A stretch of 15,193 nt of DNA from Prevotella sp. UBA5379 (GTDB lineage: Bacteria > Bacteroidota > Bacteroidia > Bacteroidales > Bacteroidaceae): NCBI GenBank assembly GCA_002409785.1, contig DHOX01000025.1:11876-27068 (forward strand), read 5' to 3'. The notes beneath the pieces are model-generated. The model was not told where the DNA came from, did no database searches, and saw only the letters and a program-made list of their open reading frames with translations. Made by a program: the position numbers and the translations under genes. Positions 5,864 through 13,428 of the stretch are shown here, in pieces (positions within the stretch are counted from its first letter, which is position 1; the number at the start of each line of letters is the position of its first letter).

Positions 5864-7846
5864 TTACTCCGGATGCACTTCCATTGCGTATCCACCGCCT
5901 GGAGCCATGTGTATTTTCAGGAGTCCGTCTGCCGGAATGGTTATTTCCGTTTTCTGGTAATCTTCTGCAAAACGATCAGCGTTGACACCATCCTGGAAAA
6001 CGACAGCCTTTTTACCTGCGAGGGACTTAAGGTCCAGAGTCAGGTCACGTGCTGTCCAGTTATTCACGGCGCCGACGTACCAGATGTTGCCCTTCCGGCG
6101 GGCGACAGCAGCATATTGTCCCACTTTTCCGGCTAAAGGACGGGTCTGATCCCAGGTGGTGGGGATTCCGGCGATAAAGTCAGTACATTCTGGTTCTTGC
6201 TCATAGTGCGTGGGGCTGTCACAGAGCATATTCAACGGTGAGAAGAAGACCACATATTCAGCCAGCTGATGGCAGCGTGTTCCCTGACTCATCGGATCAC
6301 TGTTACAAGGGCGGAAGGTCTCTTTCGTGCCATTGTGCATGGCACCTTGAGTATAATCCATCTGGCCCTGGAGCTGCCGGGTGTAGGGGAGGGTGACGTC
6401 ATAGTCTACCTGGTCGTATCTCTGCATGGTCGACCATTTGTTCTGTTCTTGTCCTGCTACAGCCTCAAAGTTAAGGACATTCGGGTAAGTGCGGTTCAGA
6501 CCGGTAGGTTTATAGGTCCCGTGAAAATCGAGGATAAGATGATATTTCGCAGCCATGGCGGCAGCACGGTAATGGAAGTTGACGCATTTGGCGTCATTCC
6601 GGTTGAAAAAGTCGATCTTGAAACCCTTGACACCCATCTGGGAATAATGCTTGCATACCTCTTCCATATCCCGGTCGAAAGCATAATATCCGGCCCAGAG
6701 AATGATGCCTACATTTTTCTGCTTTGCATAACTGATGATTTCCGGCAGGTTAATTTCCGGTACGATCTGCATGAGATCTGCTTTCCCGTTAACGGCCCAT
6801 CCTTCATCCAGGATGACATATTCGATGTGGTGTTTGGAAGCGAAGTCGATATAATATTTATAGGTCTCAGTGTTTACTCCGGATTTGAAGGGAACATGAT
6901 ATAGTCCCCAGTCATTCCACCAGTCCCAGGCTACCTTTCCGGGGTGGATCCAGGAGGTGTCCTGAAAACGGGCCGGTGCGGCAAGGCGATAGACCATGTC
7001 ATTGTTCATCAACTGTTTGTCTTGTCTTGAGATGCAGAGCACACGCCATGGGAAATTCCTTTGTCCATTACATTGCACCAGATAGTTCTCCCGTGACTGC
7101 ACCAGTTCTTCAAGCATGTTGTGCCCGCCCTGTTTGATGGCTTTCGGATAGTTGGCAAAATACCCTTTGATAGATTTGCCATTGTCTGGATTGAGGGCAA
7201 ACATTCCTGGATAATTTTCCAGGTCTGCCTCAGTGACGGCTACCTTAATGCCATTATCTGCTTCAATCACAACAGGGATGAAAGCAATGTGTTTAGCGTT
7301 CATTTGGGAAAGGGGAGCGAAGGTATAGGTGTTTTCAAAAGAGTTGTTGACCTGCTGTTCTAAGGTTCCTTCTGAGTCCGTATAGGGAACGAAAGCCTTC
7401 CAGTCTTTCGGAAAATTGAATTCGGCCTGCTCGCCGCTGACGGTGAATGGTCCCTTTTTCAAAGCCACAAAGCGATAGGCTATGCCATCATTATAGGCAC
7501 GGAATATCAACTGGAATTTTTCTTTGAACGTCATCGTCAGTTCATTGTAGTCATCCTGGATCTTGTCTTTTTTATAGGCAAAGGTTTTGATGATGCCCCG
7601 ATGGGTGGTCGTGACAGCAGACTTGAGTCTGGAATCCTGTCCGAAGGATTTGCTCCCGGCGATGTTCATGGAAATAACGGAAGGTGAGAGAATGAGGGTC
7701 TTGCCTACTGTGACGGCGTATGAAATGGTCTTGCCCGTATTGACATTGACATTGATCTGGCCGTCAGGTGAATGAAGTTGAAATGATTTGGCATTGATGA
7801 CCATACAAATGGTCAACGCCCATAATAAGCATAGCTTTTTTTTCAT
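5864..7846 (-). CDS. Glycoside hydrolase family 97, retaining type (alpha-galactosidase-like)
   Basis: Exported glycosidase of 660 aa, the usual GH97 length. An N-terminal signal peptide (MKKKLCLLWALTICMVINA) points to the periplasm. It is followed by the beta-super-sandwich domain (about 25-290), the (beta/alpha)8 barrel (about 300-560) and a C-terminal beta domain. The barrel carries KIDFF with Asp412 and AVAGQE with Glu467. These offsets match what I recall of the nucleophile (Asp415) and acid/base (Glu470) of B. thetaiotaomicron BtGH97b, a retaining alpha-galactosidase, whereas inverting SusB-type enzymes lack the Asp. WDWWNDWG and LDEGW are also family-typical. The likely substrate is an alpha-galactoside, by inference. 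No SusC/SusD or regulator gene is adjacent. Confidence 0.93.
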   Translation of the reverse strand: MKKKLCLLWALTICMVINAKSFQLHSPDGQINVNVNTGKTISYAVTVGKTLILSPSVISMNIAGSKSFGQDSRLKSAVTTTHRGIIKTFAYKKDKIQDDYNELTMTFKEKFQLIFRAYNDGIAYRFVALKKGPFTVSGEQAEFNFPKDWKAFVPYTDSEGTLEQQVNNSFENTYTFAPLSQMNAKHIAFIPVVIEADNGIKVAVTEADLENYPGMFALNPDNGKSIKGYFANYPKAIKQGGHNMLEELVQSRENYLVQCNGQRNFPWRVLCISRQDKQLMNNDMVYRLAAPARFQDTSWIHPGKVAWDWWNDWGLYHVPFKSGVNTETYKYYIDFASKHHIEYVILDEGWAVNGKADLMQIVPEINLPEIISYAKQKNVGIILWAGYYAFDRDMEEVCKHYSQMGVKGFKIDFFNRNDAKCVNFHYRAAAMAAKYHLILDFHGTYKPTGLNRTYPNVLNFEAVAGQEQNKWSTMQRYDQVDYDVTLPYTRQLQGQMDYTQGAMHNGTKETFRPCNSDPMSQGTRCHQLAEYVVFFSPLNMLCDSPTHYEQEPECTDFIAGIPTTWDQTRPLAGKVGQYAAVARRKGNIWYVGAVNNWTARDLTLDLKSLAGKKAVVFQDGVNADRFAEDYQKTEITIPADGLLKIHMAPGGGYAMEVHPE

Positions 7847-7935
7847 GTCTATAAGAATAGATTAAAGAAATTGTAGTGTATAAATAAATTTAAATGATGT
7901 TTATCAGGTCTGAATGAATCATAGTGCTTTTCCTG

Positions 7936-7978
7936 GCAGGACTGATACCCTGTTTGTCAACCTGGTATCAGTCCCTGC
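7936..7978 (-). terminator. Perfect 11-bp hairpin immediately after the LpxH-type gene
   Basis: GGACTGATACC (7939-7949) pairs with GGTATCAGTCC (7964-7974) across a 14-nt loop, and GCA/TGC extends the stem past one bulged C. It starts 2 nt beyond the stop codon. On the minus strand no U tract follows, so it is either a terminator of the U-poor kind or a 3' stabilising stem. Confidence 0.5.
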
Positions 7979-7979
7979 T

Positions 7980-8747
7980 TTACGGTTGGGTCTCTCCTTC
8001 CACATAGTCTTCTAAATAGAGGTGTTCACCATCGAAGACGGCGTATGTATATTGCCATATCCAGTCTCCGAGGACAATCATCCGTGCTTTGTCGTTCAAC
8101 CTCAGATCGAGTTTGATATGCCGGTGACCGTAGATGAAATAATCAATATTGCTATGAGTCTTCAAATATTCTTTAGTGAAGCACACCAAGTATTCCTTGT
8201 CTTCACCCAGGTAAGGAGTCTCCTTGCCATCCGCCCGTTTCAGCCTGCTGTGCTTGGCCCAGTTCAGTCCCAGAGCCATTCCCCAGCGCGGGTGCATCGC
8301 ATTGAGAAGGATCTGGCAAGTACGGTTATGGAACATTTTCCGCAAGAGTTTGAACTGATTGTTAGGGTCACCTAATCCGTCACCATGGGCGAGGAAGAAT
8401 ATTTTGCCGAAAATTTCTGTCGTAATCGGTTTGTGATGTACGATCAGTCCACATTCCTTTTCCAGATATCCATAAGTCCAGATATCATGGTTGCCTGTGA
8501 AGAAATGAACCTCTATGCCACTATCCGTCAACTCTGAGAGTTTGCCCAGGAACCGTGTATAGCCTTTAGGCACGACATATTTGTATTCATCCCAGAAATC
8601 AAACATATCTCCTAAGAGATAGATGGCTGCGGCTTTGTCCTTAATACTGTCCAGAAAACGTACCAGGCGTCGTTCCTGGGTGCGGTTATGAGGGATAGCC
8701 AGTGAGCCCAGATGGGCATCGGATAAAAAATAGACATTCTTTCTCAT
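7980..8747 (-). CDS. lpxH: UDP-2,3-diacylglucosamine diphosphatase-type metallophosphoesterase
   Basis: Probable lipid A pathway enzyme that hydrolyses UDP-2,3-diacylglucosamine to lipid X at the inner face of the cytoplasmic membrane. The 255-aa protein has the full calcineurin-like metal-site set: Asp10-x-His12 (SDAHLG), Asp47 in GDMFDFWDEY, GNHD (85-88), His121 in AHGDG and GHRH (207-210). The GDMFDFW and MHPRWG blocks resemble the LpxH family more than general phosphoesterases. Start is ATG 8745-8747. It lies 111 bp after the DUF59 gene and ends at a strong hairpin. A related phosphoesterase of unknown substrate cannot be excluded from sequence alone. Confidence 0.85.
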   Translation of the reverse strand: MRKNVYFLSDAHLGSLAIPHNRTQERRLVRFLDSIKDKAAAIYLLGDMFDFWDEYKYVVPKGYTRFLGKLSELTDSGIEVHFFTGNHDIWTYGYLEKECGLIVHHKPITTEIFGKIFFLAHGDGLGDPNNQFKLLRKMFHNRTCQILLNAMHPRWGMALGLNWAKHSRLKRADGKETPYLGEDKEYLVCFTKEYLKTHSNIDYFIYGHRHIKLDLRLNDKARMIVLGDWIWQYTYAVFDGEHLYLEDYVEGETQP

Positions 8748-8858
8748 TTGTCAATGGTTTGAAGTTGATCTTTCCGAGTTCTGAGAGGTTTCCACTTTGA
8801 ATAATCCTTTATGACGGGCAGGGATATTTCTGACCGGCATGATAAAGAGACTTGAAAA

Positions 8859-9179
8859 TCAGTTGAATCCCAGTTCCTCCCTGGCTTCTTCCGACATCAT
8901 GCTCTGATCCCACGCAGGTTCAAAGACAAGGTTGACATTGGCGGATTTGACGCCCTCAACACTTTCAACCTTCGTGCGGACATCTTCCAGGATGAAATCG
9001 GCAGCCGGGCACGATGGCGCCGTGAAGGTCATATCTATATTTACACTCGAGTCGTCCTTGACATCTATCTTATAGATCATGCCCAGATCCCAGATGTTCA
9101 CTGGAATTTCAGGATCGTAAACGGTCTTGAGGACATCTACAATCCGCTCTTCGATTTTAGTCTTTTCTTCTTGAGTCAT
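8859..9179 (-). CDS. DUF59 / MIP18 family Fe-S cluster assembly protein
   Basis: Small cytoplasmic protein of 106 aa, almost entirely one DUF59 domain, as in PaaD, SufT and MIP18 proteins that help mature Fe-S clusters. Key blocks are YDPEIPVNIWDLGMIY (21-36) and TAPSCP with the conserved Cys57. The start is ATG 9179: an in-frame TTG at 9245 would add 22 residues but would overlap the -7 promoter box. AAGGAG lies 7 nt before the chosen ATG, a clear Shine-Dalgarno. The gene has its own TATCTTTG element upstream. No other suf genes are in view, so the exact client is unknown. Confidence 0.9.
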   Translation of the reverse strand: MTQEEKTKIEERIVDVLKTVYDPEIPVNIWDLGMIYKIDVKDDSSVNIDMTFTAPSCPAADFILEDVRTKVESVEGVKSANVNLVFEPAWDQSMMSEEAREELGFN

Positions 9180-9242
9180 TTCGCGCTCCTTTTTGAGGTT
9201 TATCCAGCCCATGTTCTTAACGGATGGATGTGCTGTTTCATG

Positions 9243-9250
9243 CAAAGATA
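9243..9250 (-). promoter_or_regulatory. Promoter -7 element for the DUF59 gene
   Basis: TATCTTTG on the minus strand fits TAnnTTTG exactly and predicts a leader of about 55 nt. No TTTG is present at the -33 position. The rest of the radC-DUF59 gap holds only a long-loop TGCAGG / CCTGCA stem (9311-9316 and 9336-9341). Confidence 0.5.
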
Positions 9251-9368
9251 GAAATAAATTTTGAAATACCGGTGGCAGAAGTCAAAAAACATCTGCTGGC
9301 ATCTTTCTTATGCAGGGAAGATTAAGGGTGGTTTGCCTGCAGAGACGACGATCCGTGGGGAGTTTGGA

Positions 9369-10226
9369 TCATAGTCTGCCCATTTCCCGATAGGAGTAGT
9401 ATTGTCCGTCACAGATGATGACATGGTCCATGAAGAAAATCCGCATCAGGCTGCAGGCTTTCTTCATCCTGAGTGTCAGGCGGTCATCTTCGCAACTTGG
9501 TGTCGCATTATTGCTCGGATGATTATGGCAAAGTCCGAGGATAGTAGCGTGATGGAGAAGTGCCTCTCGCATGATTACCCGGATGTCGACGGCGGTCTCT
9601 GTAATCCCTCCGTGGCTGATCGATTCCGCCTTGATCAGTTTGTAATTCTGATTCAGCAGCAGAATCCATGCCTCTTCTACATCAAGGTCTTGCATACGGG
9701 GATGCATGTAATTATAAACAGCTGTTGCTGAGCCGAGTTCCTGGCGTTCTTCGGCTTTTTCCAACTGACGTCTCTTGCCCAGTTCACAAGCTGCAAGGAT
9801 AGTGATGGCTTTAGCTGGCCCTATTCCCTTAAACCGGGTTACGAGTTCGTGTATTTCTGCTTTCCCCAGAGAGTTCAGATTGTTATGATAAGCCTTCAAG
9901 ACCGTTTTCATCAAGTCTACGGCGCTGAGGCTTGGCGTTCCGGAACCGATGAGGATAGCCAGCAGCTCCGCATTGGACAGTGCTGCCGGACCTAGCCGCT
10001 CGAGTTTTTCACGTGGCCTGTCTTCTGTTGCCCATTCCTTGATGCTTAATCTTGCAGAGATACGCTTTGTAGGAGTCAGATCTTTTTGCTTGTCCTTATC
10101 GGAAGGTTGGCAGGATGCCGTTTTTTGAGGACCTTTGTTCTCCTTTTTGCTTTGGGGATGATTGGGAAGGAAGTTGGACGGTCGGTCCAGAGGAAACACC
10201 TCCCGGATGGAATCCTTTTTTTTCAT
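9369..10226 (-). CDS. radC: RadC family JAB/MPN-domain protein
   Basis: Conserved protein of 285 aa. The JAMM metal motif is complete: H234-x-H236, seven residues, S244, two residues, D247 (within LCHNHPSNNATPSCEDD). A UPF0758 N-terminal domain (about 60-160) includes a helix-hairpin-helix-like FKGIGPAKA (132-140). Residues 1-57 form a Lys/Pro/Gln-rich, probably disordered extension ahead of the usual family start (RLSIKEWA). ATG 10226 is the only ATG before the domain, but translation could begin later at a non-ATG codon. RadC was named for DNA repair, but that role has been disputed and its true activity is unclear. Confidence 0.92.
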   Translation of the reverse strand: MKKKDSIREVFPLDRPSNFLPNHPQSKKENKGPQKTASCQPSDKDKQKDLTPTKRISARLSIKEWATEDRPREKLERLGPAALSNAELLAILIGSGTPSLSAVDLMKTVLKAYHNNLNSLGKAEIHELVTRFKGIGPAKAITILAACELGKRRQLEKAEERQELGSATAVYNYMHPRMQDLDVEEAWILLLNQNYKLIKAESISHGGITETAVDIRVIMREALLHHATILGLCHNHPSNNATPSCEDDRLTLRMKKACSLMRIFFMDHVIICDGQYYSYREMGRL

Positions 10227-10254
10227 AGTATCAGATATAAGGTGAGTTTCTGTC

Positions 10255-10273
10255 CTTCCTTTTGGTAAGGAAG
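10255..10273. other. Hairpin in the GT2-radC gap
   Basis: CTTCCTT (10255-10261) pairs with AAGGAAG (10267-10273) across a 5-nt loop, 70 bp after the GT2 stop and 28 bp before the radC start. No U tract follows on the minus strand. It could be a weak terminator or a radC leader structure. No promoter box is recognisable in the gap. Confidence 0.35.
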
Positions 10274-10342
10274 AATATTATTGTCTTTATAGTGTTGTGT
10301 TAAATTTTATCGGGATAGAAAGACCCTGATGCCTGAGCCATT

Positions 10343-11359
10343 CTATTTGTAAAAAGTGTTTTGATAAGCAGCAAATTCTCCTTTCTTGCAAATACATCTT
10401 TGCCACCAGGCTTTTAAGAACCCACAACCGTAGCCCGTCAGTTGAACGTATGCTGCAATCCCTGCAAGGATTCCGATGCGGAAGGAATGACTTGCCCGCC
10501 ATCCGTCAGCCAGGATGAGCAGGTAATAGGCCGCAAGCGGTAGAAGCGGTATCCAGATCAGTAGCCGACATTTCGTGAGGAAGCCGATGAGGCATAGCAG
10601 GAGTAAGCCGATGACACCAGTGGTAAAGGCTGCCGGGAGAAGATGGACGATCTTCAAACTCTCAGGGTATTTCTTATAGAGATTGATGCGGGCGATGCCA
10701 CTATTGAATACCTGTTTCCAGAACTTTCTGAAATTGGTACGGCGTTTGTGCCATACCCAGGCCTCAGGAAAGAGCCGGCAGTGGTAGTGATTTTGGTAGA
10801 TGCGGATGCTGAAATCAATATCCTCTCCAAAACGCATGTGCGAGAATCCGCCTAAATTCTGATAGACCTCCCGGCGTACTCCCATATTAAAGGAACGTGG
10901 ATAAAACTTATCCAGTTTTTTCTTCCCCCCCCTGATGCCTCCTGTTGTAAAGAAGGAAGTCATGGAAATGGAGATTGCCTTTTGCAGGGGAGTGAATGAT
11001 GCTGAGGCCCTGTCGGGTCCGCCAAAAGCATCAGCAGGCTCCCGGTCGAGTTCTTCATTGACCGCCTGCAGGTAACCGGGAGGGAGAGTCACGTCACTGT
11101 CCAAAATGATCAGATAGGTACCTTTGGCTTGTCTTGCTCCTTCATTACGGCTTTGCCCCGGTCCGGAATTCTCTTTTCTGAAATAATGCAGGTCCAGTCT
11201 TCCCTGGTAATGATTGCACACTTGTTCGCAGGAAAGGGTAGAGCCGTCTTCTACTACGATGACTTCAAAATCGCTGATGGTCTGATGGATCAGGCTGTCT
11301 AACAATTCGCCAACCTCTTCAGGGCGGTTGTATACGGGAATAATAATGGAATATTTCAT
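10343..11359 (-). CDS. Family 2 glycosyltransferase with C-terminal membrane segments
   Basis: A GT-A fold enzyme of 338 aa that would transfer a sugar from a nucleotide donor to an envelope lipid or polysaccharide acceptor. The N-terminus MKYSIIIPVYNRPEEVGELL is classic GT2. VEDGS (36-40) and the metal-binding DSD (87-89) mark the donor site. FGEDIDFSIR (177-186) carries the acidic acceptor/base motif. Three hydrophobic segments (about 240-262, 264-286 and 295-315) anchor it in the membrane with the catalytic domain probably cytoplasmic. The acceptor cannot be told from sequence. No other glycan-synthesis gene is adjacent. Confidence 0.92.
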   Translation of the reverse strand: MKYSIIIPVYNRPEEVGELLDSLIHQTISDFEVIVVEDGSTLSCEQVCNHYQGRLDLHYFRKENSGPGQSRNEGARQAKGTYLIILDSDVTLPPGYLQAVNEELDREPADAFGGPDRASASFTPLQKAISISMTSFFTTGGIRGGKKKLDKFYPRSFNMGVRREVYQNLGGFSHMRFGEDIDFSIRIYQNHYHCRLFPEAWVWHKRRTNFRKFWKQVFNSGIARINLYKKYPESLKIVHLLPAAFTTGVIGLLLLCLIGFLTKCRLLIWIPLLPLAAYYLLILADGWRASHSFRIGILAGIAAYVQLTGYGCGFLKAWWQRCICKKGEFAAYQNTFYK

Positions 11360-11488
11360 ACAAAAGACAATACGGGAAACAGATGGAGTGGTATGATCAA
11401 GGCAATGGAAAACAGGATTCAGATAATAGTGGTAGTAAGCAATGCCCTCACTTGGCTTGATGGAAATGGAAACTTGAAGCCAGTATAG

Positions 11489-11513
11489 AAAAAATAAAGG
11501 ATGGCATCATGCC
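11489..11513 (-). terminator. Weak terminator candidate after efp
   Basis: In the 209-bp efp-GT2 gap, GGCATCATGCC (11503-11513) can form a short stem. On the minus strand it is followed by a T-rich run (complement of 11489-11500). The 4-bp stem is marginal. Nothing else recognisable lies in this gap, including no promoter for the glycosyltransferase. Confidence 0.3.
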
Positions 11514-11568
11514 CGCCGGTATTACCCGACTGTCAGCTGCTGCTATCCTGTATCCTGAAAGAAAACGT

Positions 11569-12135
11569 TTATGCGTTAACGCGCCCTAAATAACTGCCGT
11601 CACGGGTGTCAATCTGAATGGTGTCACCCTCATTGATGAAGAGGGGTACACGGACTTCTGTACCTGTTTCCAACTTAGCAGGTTTTGTGGCATTCGTGGC
11701 GGTGTTGCCCTTGACGCCAGGCTCGGATTCGACTACCTTCAGATTTGTCTTTACCGGCATTTCTGCAAGGAGGATTGTGCCATCAGAGGTATCTGTGACT
11801 ACTTCTACAATATCTCCCTCTTTCATGTAGGCTGCCCCGTTGATCTGATGTTCCGGGATAGGAATCTGCTCAAAAGTTTCCTGATTCATGAAGATGTAGC
11901 CGGTACTATCTTTGTACAGATATTGATAAGGACGACGCTCGACACGCACATCATCCAACTTGAAGCCGACCTGGAAAGTGCGTTCCAATACGCGACCATC
12001 GGCAATGTTTTTCAGTTTGGTATTCATAACAGTATTACCTTTACCCGGTTTTCTGTGTTGAAAGTCAATACATGTCCAAATTTTACCATCCATACGGATA
12101 CAAGTTCCGATTTTAATTTCCTGTGAATTAATCAT
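11569..12135 (-). CDS. efp: Translation elongation factor P
   Basis: EF-P binds the ribosome between the P and E sites and relieves stalling at polyproline stretches. The 188-aa product has the usual length and three-domain order (KOW-like N-domain, then two OB domains), ending EGDTIQIDTRDGSYLGRVNA. The tip loop HRKPGKGN places Lys32 where E. coli carries modified Lys34. Start is ATG 12135 (MINSQEIKIG); an in-frame TTG at 12174 lies within the promoter's -7 box and is rejected. It diverges from rpmH, with the two promoters back to back. Confidence 0.97.
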   Translation of the reverse strand: MINSQEIKIGTCIRMDGKIWTCIDFQHRKPGKGNTVMNTKLKNIADGRVLERTFQVGFKLDDVRVERRPYQYLYKDSTGYIFMNQETFEQIPIPEHQINGAAYMKEGDIVEVVTDTSDGTILLAEMPVKTNLKVVESEPGVKGNTATNATKPAKLETGTEVRVPLFINEGDTIQIDTRDGSYLGRVNA

Positions 12136-12171
12136 TGCTGTATATTTATTTGTAATTTTCTTAAGCGTTTG

Positions 12172-12202
12172 CAAAGTTACTTCTTTTTAAGAAACAAACA
12201 AA
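12172..12202 (-). promoter_or_regulatory. Promoter of efp
   Basis: On the minus strand TTTG (12199-12202), 19 bp, then TAACTTTG (12172-12179). Both boxes and the spacing are consensus for Bacteroidota. The predicted leader is about 30 nt. Confidence 0.75.
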
Positions 12203-12250
12203 GTAAATATAAAAAAAATACTAATAATAGCGCTAAAAGCCCGCAAAAAC

Positions 12251-12281
12251 TTGGTTGTTTCGAAAAATATCCGTACTTTTG
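12251..12281 (+). promoter_or_regulatory. Promoter of rpmH
   Basis: TTG (12251-12253), 20 bp, then TACTTTTG (12274-12281), an exact -7 match with a slightly weak -33. It faces away from the efp promoter, whose -33 box lies 48 bp to the left. The predicted leader is about 78 nt. Confidence 0.7.
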
Positions 12282-12305
12282 CAGCCCAAAGCGGTGAAGT
12301 GGGTA

Positions 12306-12319
12306 CATGACAAGTCATG
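12306..12319 (+). other. CATGAC-aa-GTCATG palindrome in the rpmH leader
   Basis: A perfect 6-bp inverted repeat with a 2-nt centre lies inside the predicted rpmH 5' leader. The AAAGC / GCTTT pair around it (12288-12292, 12319-12323) offers an alternative stem. With so short a loop it is more plausible as a protein site in DNA than as an RNA hairpin. Role unknown. Confidence 0.35.
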
Positions 12320-12365
12320 CTTTATCGGTTTTTGCTCATGAAATTATAAATTAAAAATAATAAAA

Positions 12366-12521
12366 ATGAAAAGAACATTCCAGCCTCACAATCGTCGTCG
12401 CGTGAATAAGCATGGCTTCCGCGAGCGTATGGCAACAAAGAATGGCCGCCGCGTTTTGGCTTCTCGCCGTGCTCGTGGCCGTAAGAAGTTAACTGTTTCT
12501 GACGAGAATCACGGTAAATAA
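12366..12521 (+). CDS. rpmH: 50S ribosomal protein L34
   Basis: A 51-aa basic protein that binds 23S rRNA in the large subunit. The sequence opens MKRTFQPHNRRRVNKHGFRE and contains RMATKNGRRVLASRRARGRKK, the canonical L34 pattern. The last residues (SDENHGK) match the slightly extended Bacteroidota tail. In many bacteria rpmH is joined to rnpA near dnaA; here it lies between efp and the PASTA gene, with its own promoter and terminator. Confidence 0.98.
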   Translation: MKRTFQPHNRRRVNKHGFRERMATKNGRRVLASRRARGRKKLTVSDENHGK

Positions 12522-12560
12522 TCCGTTTCTTGCCGGTGAAGCATTAACCGTTTAAGGTTA

Positions 12561-12605
12561 AAAAGAAAGAAGTAGAGGTTGATTCTTTGCTTCTTTCTTT
12601 TTTTT
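12561..12605 (+). terminator. Intrinsic terminator of rpmH
   Basis: A perfect 12-bp stem (12561-12572 with 12590-12601), a 17-nt loop and a T run, 39 bp after the rpmH stop. A smaller hairpin, TTAACC / GGTTAA (12544-12561), sits just before it. The loop and 3' arm also form part of the next promoter. Confidence 0.8.
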
Positions 12606-12616
12606 GTCTATCTTTG
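12586..12616 (+). promoter_or_regulatory. Promoter for the PASTA gene, embedded in the rpmH terminator
   Basis: TTTG (12586-12589), 19 bp, then TATCTTTG (12609-12616), a full consensus match. The -33 box lies in the terminator loop and the spacer holds its 3' arm and T run. Transcription should start near 12622, about 80 nt before the PASTA ATG, and probably continues into rluD. Confidence 0.7.
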
Positions 12617-12700
12617 CACTGTGGATAGAATCAGGCAGTCGGAGAACAGTTCCTGTGTGTGCTGGCATCCTCAAAGTCGGAAATACGAGTAAGAACCATT

Positions 12701-13417
12701 ATGAAGTCAAAGAAATTCTTCAGTAAATTCTTAAGCCGCTATTTATGGGGGAACCTGGCTGCGATGGCCATGGTTATCTTCCTGCTTTGCCTGGGTGTGA
12801 AATATGGAATAGATATCTATACGCATCATGGAGAGGCTATTCCGGTGCCGAATCTGCTGCATAAGGATTTTAATGATGCCCAATATATTCTCAAGGGTGT
12901 GGGCTTGAATATTGAAGTGAGCGATACGGGATACGTGCGCTCTCTTCCCCCGGGATGTATCCTGGCTCAGAACCCGCCGGCCGGTGAGCATGTGAAGTCA
13001 GGCCATATTATCTATGTGACGATCAATGCGTCTCATTCTCCTATGATCCCTATTCCTGATGTTATCGACAACTGCTCTTTACGTGAGGCAATGGCGAAGT
13101 TGACGGCTATGGGCTTCAGGCTGGGCCAACCTAAATATATTGCCGGTGAACAGGACTGGGTGTATGGCCTTCTGGTAAACGGACGCCAGGTTCATGCGGG
13201 GGATAAAGTCAGCGTAGATGCACCTCTCATCATTGAGGTGGGGAATGGAAAACTCCCTGCTTCTGATTCGATCGACTATGTGGATCCTTCAGAAAATGAC
13301 GAAGAGTCCCCGGATAATAATGACCAGGATCCATTCCAGGAAGTTCAGGGGACTGATCCTACTGCACCTTCGACAGAAGATAATTCTCCTGCTAACCAGA
13401 CGAATTCTGGAAATTAA
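12701..13417 (+). CDS. Membrane-anchored orphan PASTA domain protein
   Basis: A 238-aa protein with a basic N-terminus (K3-K5, K9, R13), one membrane segment (about 19-37) and an outward-facing remainder. Two PASTA domains follow: about 46-109 (IPVPNLLHKDFNDAQYIL ... NPPAGEHVKSG) and 115-183 (IPIPDVIDNCSLREAMAKL ... VHAGDKV). An acidic, Asn/Asp/Ser/Pro-rich disordered tail runs from 184 to the end. PASTA domains elsewhere sit on Ser/Thr kinases and penicillin-binding proteins and bind peptidoglycan fragments; there is no kinase or transpeptidase domain here. ATG 12701 is preferred over a GTG at 12659 because it gives a standard basic-then-hydrophobic N-terminus. Its position next to ddl supports a cell-wall role. 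Confidence 0.9.
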   Translation: MKSKKFFSKFLSRYLWGNLAAMAMVIFLLCLGVKYGIDIYTHHGEAIPVPNLLHKDFNDAQYILKGVGLNIEVSDTGYVRSLPPGCILAQNPPAGEHVKSGHIIYVTINASHSPMIPIPDVIDNCSLREAMAKLTAMGFRLGQPKYIAGEQDWVYGLLVNGRQVHAGDKVSVDAPLIIEVGNGKLPASDSIDYVDPSENDEESPDNNDQDPFQEVQGTDPTAPSTEDNSPANQTNSGN

Positions 13418-13428
13418 AAATCCATGGG

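Noticed and set aside
6269..6904. 211-codon plus-strand frame
   Set aside because: It lies wholly antisense to the well-supported GH97 gene and resembles no known protein.
12136..12174. Longer efp start at TTG 12174
   Set aside because: The added codons lie inside the efp promoter's -7 box and leader. EF-P proteins begin at the MINSQEIKIG position.
12659..12700. GTG start for the PASTA gene
   Set aside because: It adds 14 residues ahead of a normal basic-plus-hydrophobic N-terminus. ATG 12701 is a better start, about 80 nt from the predicted transcription start.
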